Shown here one piece after another: positions 1-5,579 of a stretch of 10,200 bases of DNA. The position numbers and the translations under genes were made by a program. The stretch comes from Candidatus Solibacter sp. (GTDB lineage: Bacteria; Acidobacteriota; Terriglobia; Bryobacterales; Bryobacteraceae). Each line of letters starts with the position of its first letter. The first letter of the stretch is position 1. The stretch lies in the NCBI GenBank assembly GCA_026394025.1, contig JAPKZC010000322.1:1-10200 (forward strand), read 5' to 3'. The notes beneath the pieces were generated by a model. It searched no databases. It was not told where the DNA came from and saw nothing but the letters and a program-made list of their open reading frames with translations.

Positions 1-1082
1 TCTCATACGCCAGCACCTGCTGGGTGCGCAGGGCGAGGGTGACGGCTTGTTCCCCGGGTAGGGCGTAGGCCTCGTCGAGCGAATTGGTGTGCAGGGATTG
101 CGCGCCGCCGAGCACGGCGGACAAGGCCTGCAAGGCGGTGCGCACCACGTTGTTGTACGGCTGCTGCCACGTGAGCGAGCATCCGGCCGTCTGGGCGTGG
201 AAGCGGAGCTTGAGGCTGCGCTCGCTCTGCGCCCCGTAGCGCTCGCGCATGGCATGGGCCCAGATCTTGCGCGCGGCGCGGTACTTGGCGATCTCTTCGA
301 AGAAATCGCTATGGGCGTTGAAGAAAAAGCTGAGGCGCGGGGCGAAACTGTCGATGGCGAGACCCCGTTCGAGCGCCCAATCGACATACTCGAAGCCATC
401 GCGCAAAGTGAACGCGAGTTCCTGCACGGCGGTGGAGCCGGCTTCGCGAATGTGATATCCGCTAACGGAGACCGGATTGAATTTCGGGGTGCGGAGCGCG
501 CCGAATTCGATGGTGTCGGTGACCAGCCGCATCGACGGGCGCGGCGGGTAGATGTATTCCTTCTGGGCGATGTATTCCTTCAGGATGTCGTTTTGCAGGG
601 TGCCGGAAAGCCGCTCCCACGGTACGCCCTGCTGCTCCGCCACGGCGAGGTACATGGCCCACATCACCGCGGCCGTGGAGTTGATGGTCATGGAGACGGA
701 GACTTCGCCCAGCGGAATGTCGCGGAACAGAATCTCCATATCCTCCAGGGAGGAGATGGGCGCGCCGCACTTGCCGACTTCGCCTTCACTCAGGGCGTGG
801 TCGGCGTCGTAGCCCATGAGGGTGGGCAGGTCGAACGCCACGGAAAGGCCGGTCTGTCCCTGCGCCAGCAGGTAGGCAGTGGTAGCGCAGATTGGTCTCC
901 TCCGGGGTGGCGAAGCCGGAGAACTGGCGCATGGTCCAGAGCTTGCCGCGATACATGTCGGGATGAATGCCGCGCGTGTAGGGAAACTCGCCGGGCGGTG
1001 GGCTCTCGAAATCGCCGGGGCCGTACAGCGGCTCGAGGGGAACTCCACTGATGGTCGTGAACTGGCGTCCGGCGGTTTTCAT
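1..1082 (-). pseudogene. B12-dependent acyl-CoA mutase large subunit (isobutyryl-CoA mutase-like), frameshifted and truncated by the window edge
   Basis: The family rearranges acyl-CoA carbon skeletons with adenosylcobalamin in the cytoplasm (methylmalonyl-/succinyl-CoA or isobutyryl-/butyryl-CoA). The start is ATG at 1082, giving MKTAGRQFTTISG. The first 68 codons, to TNLRYH, include the family blocks YTRGIHPDMYRGK and MRQFSGF. An extra TGCC (RC of 875-878) then shifts the frame. From 874 down to 2 a second frame is open for 291 codons with GQTGLSVAFDLPTLMGYD, QNDILKEYIAQKEY, SGYHIREAGST, LSFFFNAHSDFFEEIAKYRAAR and LGGAQSLHTNSLDEA. The substrate-site residues are Phe (codon 921-923) and Gln (563-565), where methylmalonyl-CoA mutases have Tyr and Arg; Phe/Gln is the isobutyryl-CoA mutase pattern. 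The cobalamin-binding end is outside the window. No clear ribosome site is visible. The gene lies 56 bp downstream of a codirectional hypothetical gene. The family is certain, the substrate is inferred, and whether the frameshift is real is open. Confidence 0.9.
875..878 (-). other. 4-nt frame-breaking insertion in the mutase gene
   Basis: On the minus strand the reading is CTG CGC TAC CAC, then TGCC, then TAC CTG CTG GCG CAG. Removing TGCC gives LRYHYLLAQGQTG, which matches the spacing in this family exactly (R-Y-x-Y-L-L). Removing a single base would also restore frame but leave one extra residue. The lesion is therefore best read as a 4-nt insertion, or an assembly artefact of that size. 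Confidence 0.8.
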
Positions 1083-1126
1083 GAATACCCGGCTACCGCT
1101 ATCTTAGCTCCGCTTGGGGTTTCAAC

Positions 1127-1139
1127 CGCGGGCCGCGGC
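1127..1139. repeat. GC-only inverted repeat just after the stop of the hypothetical gene
   Basis: CCGCGG-G-CCGCGG forms a perfect 6-bp inverted repeat with a 1-nt centre, or a 5-bp stem with a 3-nt loop. It overlaps the first base of the hypothetical gene's stop codon and lies in the 56-bp gap before the mutase. No T-run follows on the minus strand, so it is at most a weak stem and not a convincing intrinsic terminator. Confidence 0.35.
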
Positions 1140-1642
1140 TAATTCCGCGAACCCACGGTTTCCGTGCGCCCCGCCAGCGGCTGTATCGAACCCGCGCCGC
1201 AGACGGCGACCCCGTTCTTGGTAAGCGCATTGAGAAAATTCAGGAACAGGTGATAGAACACCTGCTCGGTGAGCGGCTGGTTGCCGGGCAGGCGGAAGGT
1301 GGCGGGGAGTTCCTTGCAGATGGAGAGCTTCACCGCGTGCAGTTGCGCCTTGCCGCCGCGGTCGCGCTTGTTGGCCAACGTCATGGGCGTTTGCATGATG
1401 CTTCCGGTGCGCCCGTCCACGTAGAACTGGCAGCGTGAGAACCAGCCGAGGTTGGCCGGGTCGGCGGCATCGAAGAGCAACAAAGGGCCCTGGCGCACCG
1501 GGGCACTCAAGTCGAGATGGATGGTCCGCGGCGAATCCTTTGCCCTGGTTTCAAACCCGGCCTGCCGCGCAATACTGGCCACCATCTCCGGCTGGAGTTC
1601 CAGATAGATGAACTTGTGCTGCCCCGCCTGGAGTACTTGCAT
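1139..1642 (-). CDS. Hypothetical protein, 167 aa, function not recognised
   Basis: I do not recognise this protein. The ATG at 1642 is the first start after an in-frame TGA three codons upstream, so a longer form is unlikely. It has no signal peptide, membrane segment or catalytic motif that I can name. The sequence is ordinary soluble protein, with HKFIYLELQPEM near the start, RTIHLDLSAPVRQGPLLLFDAADPA around residues 39-63 (a beta-rich stretch), and TEQVFYHLFLNFLNAL around residues 125-140 (a hydrophobic helix). Cysteines occur in the middle and C-terminal half. Codon use and GC resemble the neighbours, and a minus-strand coding pattern fits better than any overlapping frame. It sits 56 bp upstream of the acyl-CoA mutase on the same strand, so the two may be cotranscribed, but nothing in the sequence ties it to B12 chemistry. 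No Shine-Dalgarno is visible, and a TACAAT box lies 12 nt upstream of the ATG. Confidence 0.65.
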   Translation of the reverse strand: MQVLQAGQHKFIYLELQPEMVASIARQAGFETRAKDSPRTIHLDLSAPVRQGPLLLFDAADPANLGWFSRCQFYVDGRTGSIMQTPMTLANKRDRGGKAQLHAVKLSICKELPATFRLPGNQPLTEQVFYHLFLNFLNALTKNGVAVCGAGSIQPLAGRTETVGSRN

Positions 1643-1653
1643 GACGAAGGGTC

Positions 1654-1659
1654 ATTGTA
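1654..1659 (-). promoter_or_regulatory. Possible -10 element for the minus-strand hypothetical gene
   Basis: The reverse complement reads TACAAT, five of six matches to TATAAT, and lies 11 nt before the ATG at 1642. Transcription would begin within a few bases of the start codon, which fits the absence of a Shine-Dalgarno (a near-leaderless mRNA). No good -35 is seen at 16-18 bp spacing, so this is weak. Confidence 0.25.
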
Positions 1660-1714
1660 GCGCAGCGGCAGCGTCTGGCACCTGGAAAGAAAGGCGGCGC
1701 TCGGCGATAACCAA

Positions 1715-1731
1715 TCCTCGCGATTCGAGGA
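1715..1731. repeat. Inverted repeat TCCTCG-5-CGAGGA, candidate operator
   Basis: Perfect 6-bp arms (1715-1720 and 1726-1731) flank CGATT. The right arm runs into the candidate -35 hexamer at 1728-1733, a position from which a bound repressor could block the promoter. It lies in the divergent intergenic region, not in a gene. A regulatory role is inferred from position only; no repressor gene is in the window. Confidence 0.4.
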
Positions 1732-1756
1732 CAAAACAGTCTGAAATGCGTAAAAT
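1728..1756 (+). promoter_or_regulatory. Candidate sigma70-type promoter of the TPAT operon
   Basis: The -35 AGGACA at 1728-1733 (four of six to TTGACA) and the -10 TAAAAT at 1751-1756 (five of six to TATAAT) are separated by exactly 17 nt. Transcription would start near 1763, leaving a leader of about 60 nt before the GTG start at 1823. It is the best promoter I could find by eye in the gap and points toward the operon. Confidence 0.5.
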
Positions 1757-1810
1757 GGGAAGCAGAATCATGCCGGGACGCAAAACGGCATGGGCGTTAC
1801 GTCGGGAGTT

Positions 1811-1814
1811 GAGG
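1811..1814 (+). promoter_or_regulatory. Ribosome binding site that favours the GTG start of the TatT-like gene
   Basis: GAGG lies 8 nt before GTG at 1823. The alternative in-frame ATG at 1790 has only a weak GGGA about 12 nt upstream. Starting at 1823 also places the charged n-region directly before the hydrophobic lipoprotein signal, so the GTG start is preferred. Confidence 0.5.
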
Positions 1815-1822
1815 ACAAACAG

Positions 1823-2755
1823 GTGACCTCTACAATACGACTCATTATCGCCTGCTGCCTGCTGGCCGCCGGCTGCGGGTGCTCCGTCAAGCGCATGGCC
1901 GTGAATAAGCTGGGCAACGCGCTGGCATCCGGCGGCTCCACCTATGAGAGCGATGACGACCCGGAACTGGTGGCCGGCGCCGTGCCGTTTGGCCTCAAGC
2001 TCATGGAGAGTCTGCTGGCCGAATCGCCGAAGCACACGGGCCTGTTGCTGGCGGCTTCCAGCGGCTTCACCGAGTACGCCTACGCGTTCATCGGGCAGCA
2101 GGCCGACGAAACCCGGGGCGAGAACCTGGAACGCTCCGACGCCATGCGGGAGCGCGCGCGGAAGATGTACGTGCGGGGCCACAATTACGGTTTGCGGGGG
2201 CTGGAGGCGCGGTATCCGGGCTTCGGCGCCGCGCTCGAAAGCGACGTCGCAGCCGCCGTGGCGCGTGTCAAGAAGCGCGACGTGCCGCTGCTCTACTGGA
2301 CCGCCGCGTCGCTCGGCCTGGCCATCTCGGGCTCCAAGGACAACCCGGCCATGATCGCGCGTTTGCCGCTGGTGGAGGCCTTAATCGGCCGCGCCGCGGA
2401 ACTGGACGAAACCTGGAGCGGCGGCGCCGTGCCGGAGTTCCTGATCACCATCGAAGGCGCGCGCAGCGGCCTGAAGAAGGAGGAAGTGCAGCGGCGCATG
2501 CGCCTGCATTTCGACCGCGCTCTGGAGATCTCCAAAGGGCGTCATGCCGGCGCGTTCGTATCCTACGCCGAAAATGCCTGTGTTCCGGCACAGAACGTAG
2601 TCGAGTTCCGGTCCATGATCGACAGGGCGCTGGCCGTCGATACCGAGGGAAACCAGGACAACCGGCTGGCCAACCTGGTTGCCCAGCGCCGCGCGCGCTG
2701 GCTGCTCAAACGAATCGACGATCTGTTCCTGGAGGCTGCGCCCAAGGCGCAATAG
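1823..2755 (+). CDS. TatT-like TPR lipoprotein, TRAP transporter T-component family
   Basis: This is the periplasmic accessory protein of a TPAT (TPR-protein-associated TRAP transporter), first described in Treponema pallidum. It is thought to partner with the binding protein. The 310-residue product starts with VTSTIRLIIACCLLAAGC, a lipoprotein signal with a lipobox ending at Cys18. The body matches the TatT family: MAVNKLGNALASGGSTYESDDDPELV, then LKLMESLLAESPKHTGLLLAASSGFTEYA and other mostly helical repeats, and LLYWTAASLGLAIS near residue 162. Long amphipathic helices with small residues fit TPR-like packing. An in-frame ATG at 1790 would add 11 residues before the signal. The binding-protein gene follows after 11 nt, so this is the first gene of a three-gene operon. 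Its presence beside dctP- and dctQM-type genes is the main reason to call a TPAT rather than a plain TRAP system. Substrate unknown. Confidence 0.85.
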   Translation: MTSTIRLIIACCLLAAGCGCSVKRMAVNKLGNALASGGSTYESDDDPELVAGAVPFGLKLMESLLAESPKHTGLLLAASSGFTEYAYAFIGQQADETRGENLERSDAMRERARKMYVRGHNYGLRGLEARYPGFGAALESDVAAAVARVKKRDVPLLYWTAASLGLAISGSKDNPAMIARLPLVEALIGRAAELDETWSGGAVPEFLITIEGARSGLKKEEVQRRMRLHFDRALEISKGRHAGAFVSYAENACVPAQNVVEFRSMIDRALAVDTEGNQDNRLANLVAQRRARWLLKRIDDLFLEAAPKAQ

Positions 2756-2760
2756 AGGAG
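2756..2760 (+). promoter_or_regulatory. Strong ribosome binding site of the DctP-like gene
   Basis: AGGAG directly follows the TAG stop of the TatT-like gene and lies 6 nt before ATG at 2767. This fixes the binding-protein start and shows tight operon spacing. Confidence 0.75.
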
Positions 2761-2766
2761 TGTCCC

Positions 2767-3795
2767 ATGTTACGCCGAGCCGTACAATTCGCCGTCATGT
2801 TCGGGTTCCTGACTGCCGGGCGCGCGCAGCAGATCGATATCAAGATGGGCACCCTCGCTCCCGAGGGCTCGCCATGGCACAAGGTTTTGGAGCGGATGGG
2901 GGAGCGCTGGAGGGAGACCTCCGGCGGCAAGGTGAGGCTCAAGATTTTCGCCGGCACGCTGGGCGATGAGCCGGACCTCGTCAACAAGATGCGCATCAAC
3001 CAGATCCAGGCCGTCGCGCTCACCGGCGCGGGCATGAGCGACATCGAGAAGGGGGTCGGGTGCTTTCAGATTCCGATGATGATCCAGTCGTATGAAGAAC
3101 TGGACTGCGTGCGCGACCGCTTGGCTCCCCGCCTGGAGAAGATGATCGAGGCGCGCGGCTACGTGGTGCTGAACTGGGGTGACGCCGGGTGGGTGCACTT
3201 CTTCTCCAAGAACCGGCTCAACAGCGTGGACGAGCTGCGCAAGATGAAGCTGTTCACCTGGGCGGGCGACGCCGATGAGCTGGAGCTATGGAAGACCAGC
3301 GGCTTCAGGCCCGTCCCGCTGGCCGCTACCGACATTCTCATGAGCCTGCAAACGGGCCTCATCGACGCCGTCCCGTCCGTCCCGCTGATGGCATTGTGGA
3401 ACCAGTATTTCGGCCTGGCGCCGTTCATGACCGATATCAAATGGGCGCCGTTGGTGGGCGCCACGGTGGTTTCCAAAGCCACGTGGGAGAAGATTCCACA
3501 GGAACTGCGCGCGCCCATGCTCAACGCGGCTCGCGATAGCGGAGCGGAAATGCGAAAAGGCATCCGCTCCATGGGCGATGAAGCCGTTAAGACCATGACC
3601 GCCGGGCAGCCGGGCAAGCGCAGCGTCAAGTTGACCGTGCTCCACGCGGACGCGGCCACACTGGCGGACTGGCGCAAGCAGACCGAAGCCGTCTACCCGA
3701 AGATGCGCGGCAAGCTCTTTCCCGCCGAGCTGTTCGATGAGGCTCGCCGCCTGTGCGACGAGTGCCGGGCGCGATTGGGTGGTGGCGGCAGGTGA
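2767..3795 (+). CDS. TRAP transporter substrate-binding protein (DctP family, TPAT type)
   Basis: This is the periplasmic receptor that captures the substrate and delivers it to the membrane QM protein. The 342-residue product begins with signal peptide MLRRAVQFAVMFGFLTAGRA, with likely cleavage before QQIDI. The mature part opens with IKMGTLAPEGSPWHKVLERM, typical of DctP. Further family blocks are GGKVRLKIFAGTLGDE, LVNKMRINQIQAVALTG, LNWGDAGWVHFFSKN, and LAATDILMSLQTGLIDAVPSVP. In usual DctP proteins a conserved Arg in the K-[IL]-R motif pairs with a substrate carboxylate. Here that position is Phe163 in KMKLFTWAGD (residues 159-168), so a carboxylate ligand is not assured; a hydrophobic or other ligand is possible. 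The gene is linked to its neighbours by the AGGAG site and by a GTGA overlap with the next gene. It is intact and of normal length. Family certain, ligand unknown. Confidence 0.93.
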   Translation: MLRRAVQFAVMFGFLTAGRAQQIDIKMGTLAPEGSPWHKVLERMGERWRETSGGKVRLKIFAGTLGDEPDLVNKMRINQIQAVALTGAGMSDIEKGVGCFQIPMMIQSYEELDCVRDRLAPRLEKMIEARGYVVLNWGDAGWVHFFSKNRLNSVDELRKMKLFTWAGDADELELWKTSGFRPVPLAATDILMSLQTGLIDAVPSVPLMALWNQYFGLAPFMTDIKWAPLVGATVVSKATWEKIPQELRAPMLNAARDSGAEMRKGIRSMGDEAVKTMTAGQPGKRSVKLTVLHADAATLADWRKQTEAVYPKMRGKLFPAELFDEARRLCDECRARLGGGGR

Positions 3796-5564
3796 TCGCC
3801 GCCGCCCGTTTCCTGGGCAAGTCGGAACGCTCGCTTGCGATTCTGGCGATCTCGGTCATGTCGCTGCTGCCCGTACTGGAACTGGCATCGCGGCTGTTGG
3901 GCTTCGACGGCGTCCCCGGATCGTCGGTCTTCGTGCAGCACCTCACCTTGTGGGTGGCGTTTCTAGGCGCCAGCCTGACGGCTGCCGCTGACCGCCTGCT
4001 CTCGCTCTCCGCCAACACCCTGCTGCCCGAAAAATGGGGGACGCCGGTGCGCCTGTTCACTTCCGGGCTGACCGCATCGGTTGCCCTGTGCCTGGCATGG
4101 GCCAGCCTGCAATTCATGCTCACCCAGCGAGAGGGCGGCAACATGCTGGCGCTGGGCATTCCCCGATGGGTGGCGCTGGTGGTCATGCCCGCCGGGTTCC
4201 TGCTGATTGCGGCGCGCGTGATCGGCGGGGCGGGTGCGGTACCCGCCAGGCGGCCTGCCCACCGCTGGTTGGCGGCGCTGGGTCTGCTGATCCCCGTGGC
4301 GCTGGCATTCGTCCCACACCCGGAAGGACCGGCGCTGCTCTGGATCGGTATCCCGGTGATCGTCGTAGCCACGTTTTTGGGTCTTCCGGTTTTCGCGACG
4401 CTTGGGGGCATCGCCCTGCTGCTCCTCTGGAATGGGGGCATGCCGGTGGGGGCCGTGCCCGTCGAGCTTTACAAGGTGGTGGCATCGCCCATGCTGCCGT
4501 CGCTTCCCTTGTTCACTTTGGCCGGCTATCTGCTGGTGGAGGGGGGCGCCAGCGGGCGGCTCTTGCGGGTGTATACGGCGCTGTTCGGCTGGATGCCGGG
4601 CGGGCTGACCATCGCCACCGCCGTCGCCTGCGCCATCTTCACCTTTGCCGGCTCCGGCATGACCATCGTGTCGATGGGTGGGCTGCTGCTACCCATGCTG
4701 GTGAAGGCGCGCTATCCCGAGAATTTCTCCATCGGCCTGATCATGCCTATCATCCTCTACGGAATCTACTCCAAGCAAGCCATCAGTACGCTCTTCGTGG
4801 GCGGACTCCTTCCAGGGCTGTTGATGGTGGCGCTGGTATGCGCCTGGGGTGTATTTCAGGGAGTGCGGCACGGTGCGGAGCGCGCCAACTTTTCGTTACC
4901 CGAAGCAAGGCGGGCGGTCTGGGAGGCCAAGTGGGAGTTGGCCCTGCCCGTAATCGTGCTGGTCGGCCTCTTCGGCGGGCTGGGCACGCTGGTGGAAGCG
5001 GGCGCGATCACCGTGGTCTATTCGTTTATCGTGGAGTGGTTCGTCTCCAGGGAGTTCTCCCCACGCCGCGATTACGGCAGAGTTGCCCTGGAATGCGTGA
5101 TCGTAGTAGGCGGAGTCCTGCTGATCATCGGCGTGGCCATGGGGTTCACCAACTACCTGCTGATTGCCGATGTGCCGGCGACGCTCACCGCCTGGGTGAA
5201 GGCCAACGTACATTCGAAGTACGTCTTTCTACTTTTGCTGAACGTGGTGCTGCTGATCAAAGGCTCCTTCATGGACGTCTTCTCGGCGATTATCGTGATG
5301 GTTCCCCTCATCACGCCGGTGGCGGAAGGTTTCGGCATCGACCCCGTGCAGCTGGCCATCATCTTCGTGGCCAATCTGGAACTGGGATACCTCACCCCAC
5401 CCGTGGGCATGAACCTCTGCCTCTCGGCATACCGCTTCAAGAAGCCGATGACCGCCATCTACCGCGCCACCCTGCCGTTCTACCTGATCCTGCTGCTGGG
5501 CGTGCTGCTGATCACCTACGTTCCCTGGCTTACTACGGCGCTGGTTGCACGCTTCGGAGGCTAG
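3792..5564 (+). CDS. Fused TRAP transporter membrane subunits DctQ-DctM
   Basis: This inner-membrane protein moves the substrate using an ion gradient. The 590-residue product joins both TRAP subunits. DctQ occupies roughly residues 1-145, with four hydrophobic segments and the signature TLWVAFLGASLTAAADRLLS (52-71). A linking helix near 160-177 precedes DctM. DctM shows PSLPLFTLAGYLLVEG, FAGSGMTIVSMGGLLLPML, FVGGLLPGLLMV, LVEAGAITVVYSF and, near the end, NLELGYLTPPVGMNL. The start is chosen at GTG 3792 because it overlaps the TGA of the binding protein (GTGA), the usual sign of translational coupling; GTG 3753 and 3762 are in-frame alternatives. One oddity: near residue 316 FSIGLI runs straight into MPIILYG. 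The family normally has about 13 more residues there, carrying the SGxLGxLxPPS motif, which is therefore missing. The protein may be inactive, or the sequence may have lost 39 nt. The gene is convergent with the receptor gene, 11 nt away. Confidence 0.9.
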   Translation: MIAAARFLGKSERSLAILAISVMSLLPVLELASRLLGFDGVPGSSVFVQHLTLWVAFLGASLTAAADRLLSLSANTLLPEKWGTPVRLFTSGLTASVALCLAWASLQFMLTQREGGNMLALGIPRWVALVVMPAGFLLIAARVIGGAGAVPARRPAHRWLAALGLLIPVALAFVPHPEGPALLWIGIPVIVVATFLGLPVFATLGGIALLLLWNGGMPVGAVPVELYKVVASPMLPSLPLFTLAGYLLVEGGASGRLLRVYTALFGWMPGGLTIATAVACAIFTFAGSGMTIVSMGGLLLPMLVKARYPENFSIGLIMPIILYGIYSKQAISTLFVGGLLPGLLMVALVCAWGVFQGVRHGAERANFSLPEARRAVWEAKWELALPVIVLVGLFGGLGTLVEAGAITVVYSFIVEWFVSREFSPRRDYGRVALECVIVVGGVLLIIGVAMGFTNYLLIADVPATLTAWVKANVHSKYVFLLLLNVVLLIKGSFMDVFSAIIVMVPLITPVAEGFGIDPVQLAIIFVANLELGYLTPPVGMNLCLSAYRFKKPMTAIYRATLPFYLILLLGVLLITYVPWLTTALVARFGG

Positions 5565-5565
5565 G

Positions 5566-5579
5566 CTGACCTCCGTCAG
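5566..5579. repeat. Short inverted repeat between the convergent operon and receptor genes
   Basis: CTGAC-CTCC-GTCAG gives a 5-bp stem with a 4-nt loop in the 11-bp gap and covers the receptor stop codon. It could form a small hairpin in either transcript. There is no T-run on either side, so an intrinsic terminator is not supported; no better one was seen. Confidence 0.25.

Noticed and set aside
89..1051. 320-codon plus-strand open frame
   Set aside because: Antisense shadow of the mutase. The minus strand translates to strongly conserved mutase blocks, while this frame gives low-complexity Gly/Arg/Ala-rich sequence with no family resemblance.
1652..2182. 176-codon minus-strand open frame opposite the TatT-like gene
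   Set aside because: It would run antisense through the lipoprotein gene and across its promoter, and it resembles no family. The plus strand has the lipobox, ribosome site and operon context.
3626..4441. 271-codon minus-strand open frame opposite dctP and dctQM
   Set aside because: Antisense to two well-supported genes, with Ser/Arg/Pro-rich composition and no recognisable motif.
4034..5569. 511-codon plus-strand open frame overlapping the DctQM gene
   Set aside because: Out-of-frame shadow in high-GC DNA. Its product is Arg/His/Gly-rich without domains, while the overlapping frame is a clear membrane transporter.
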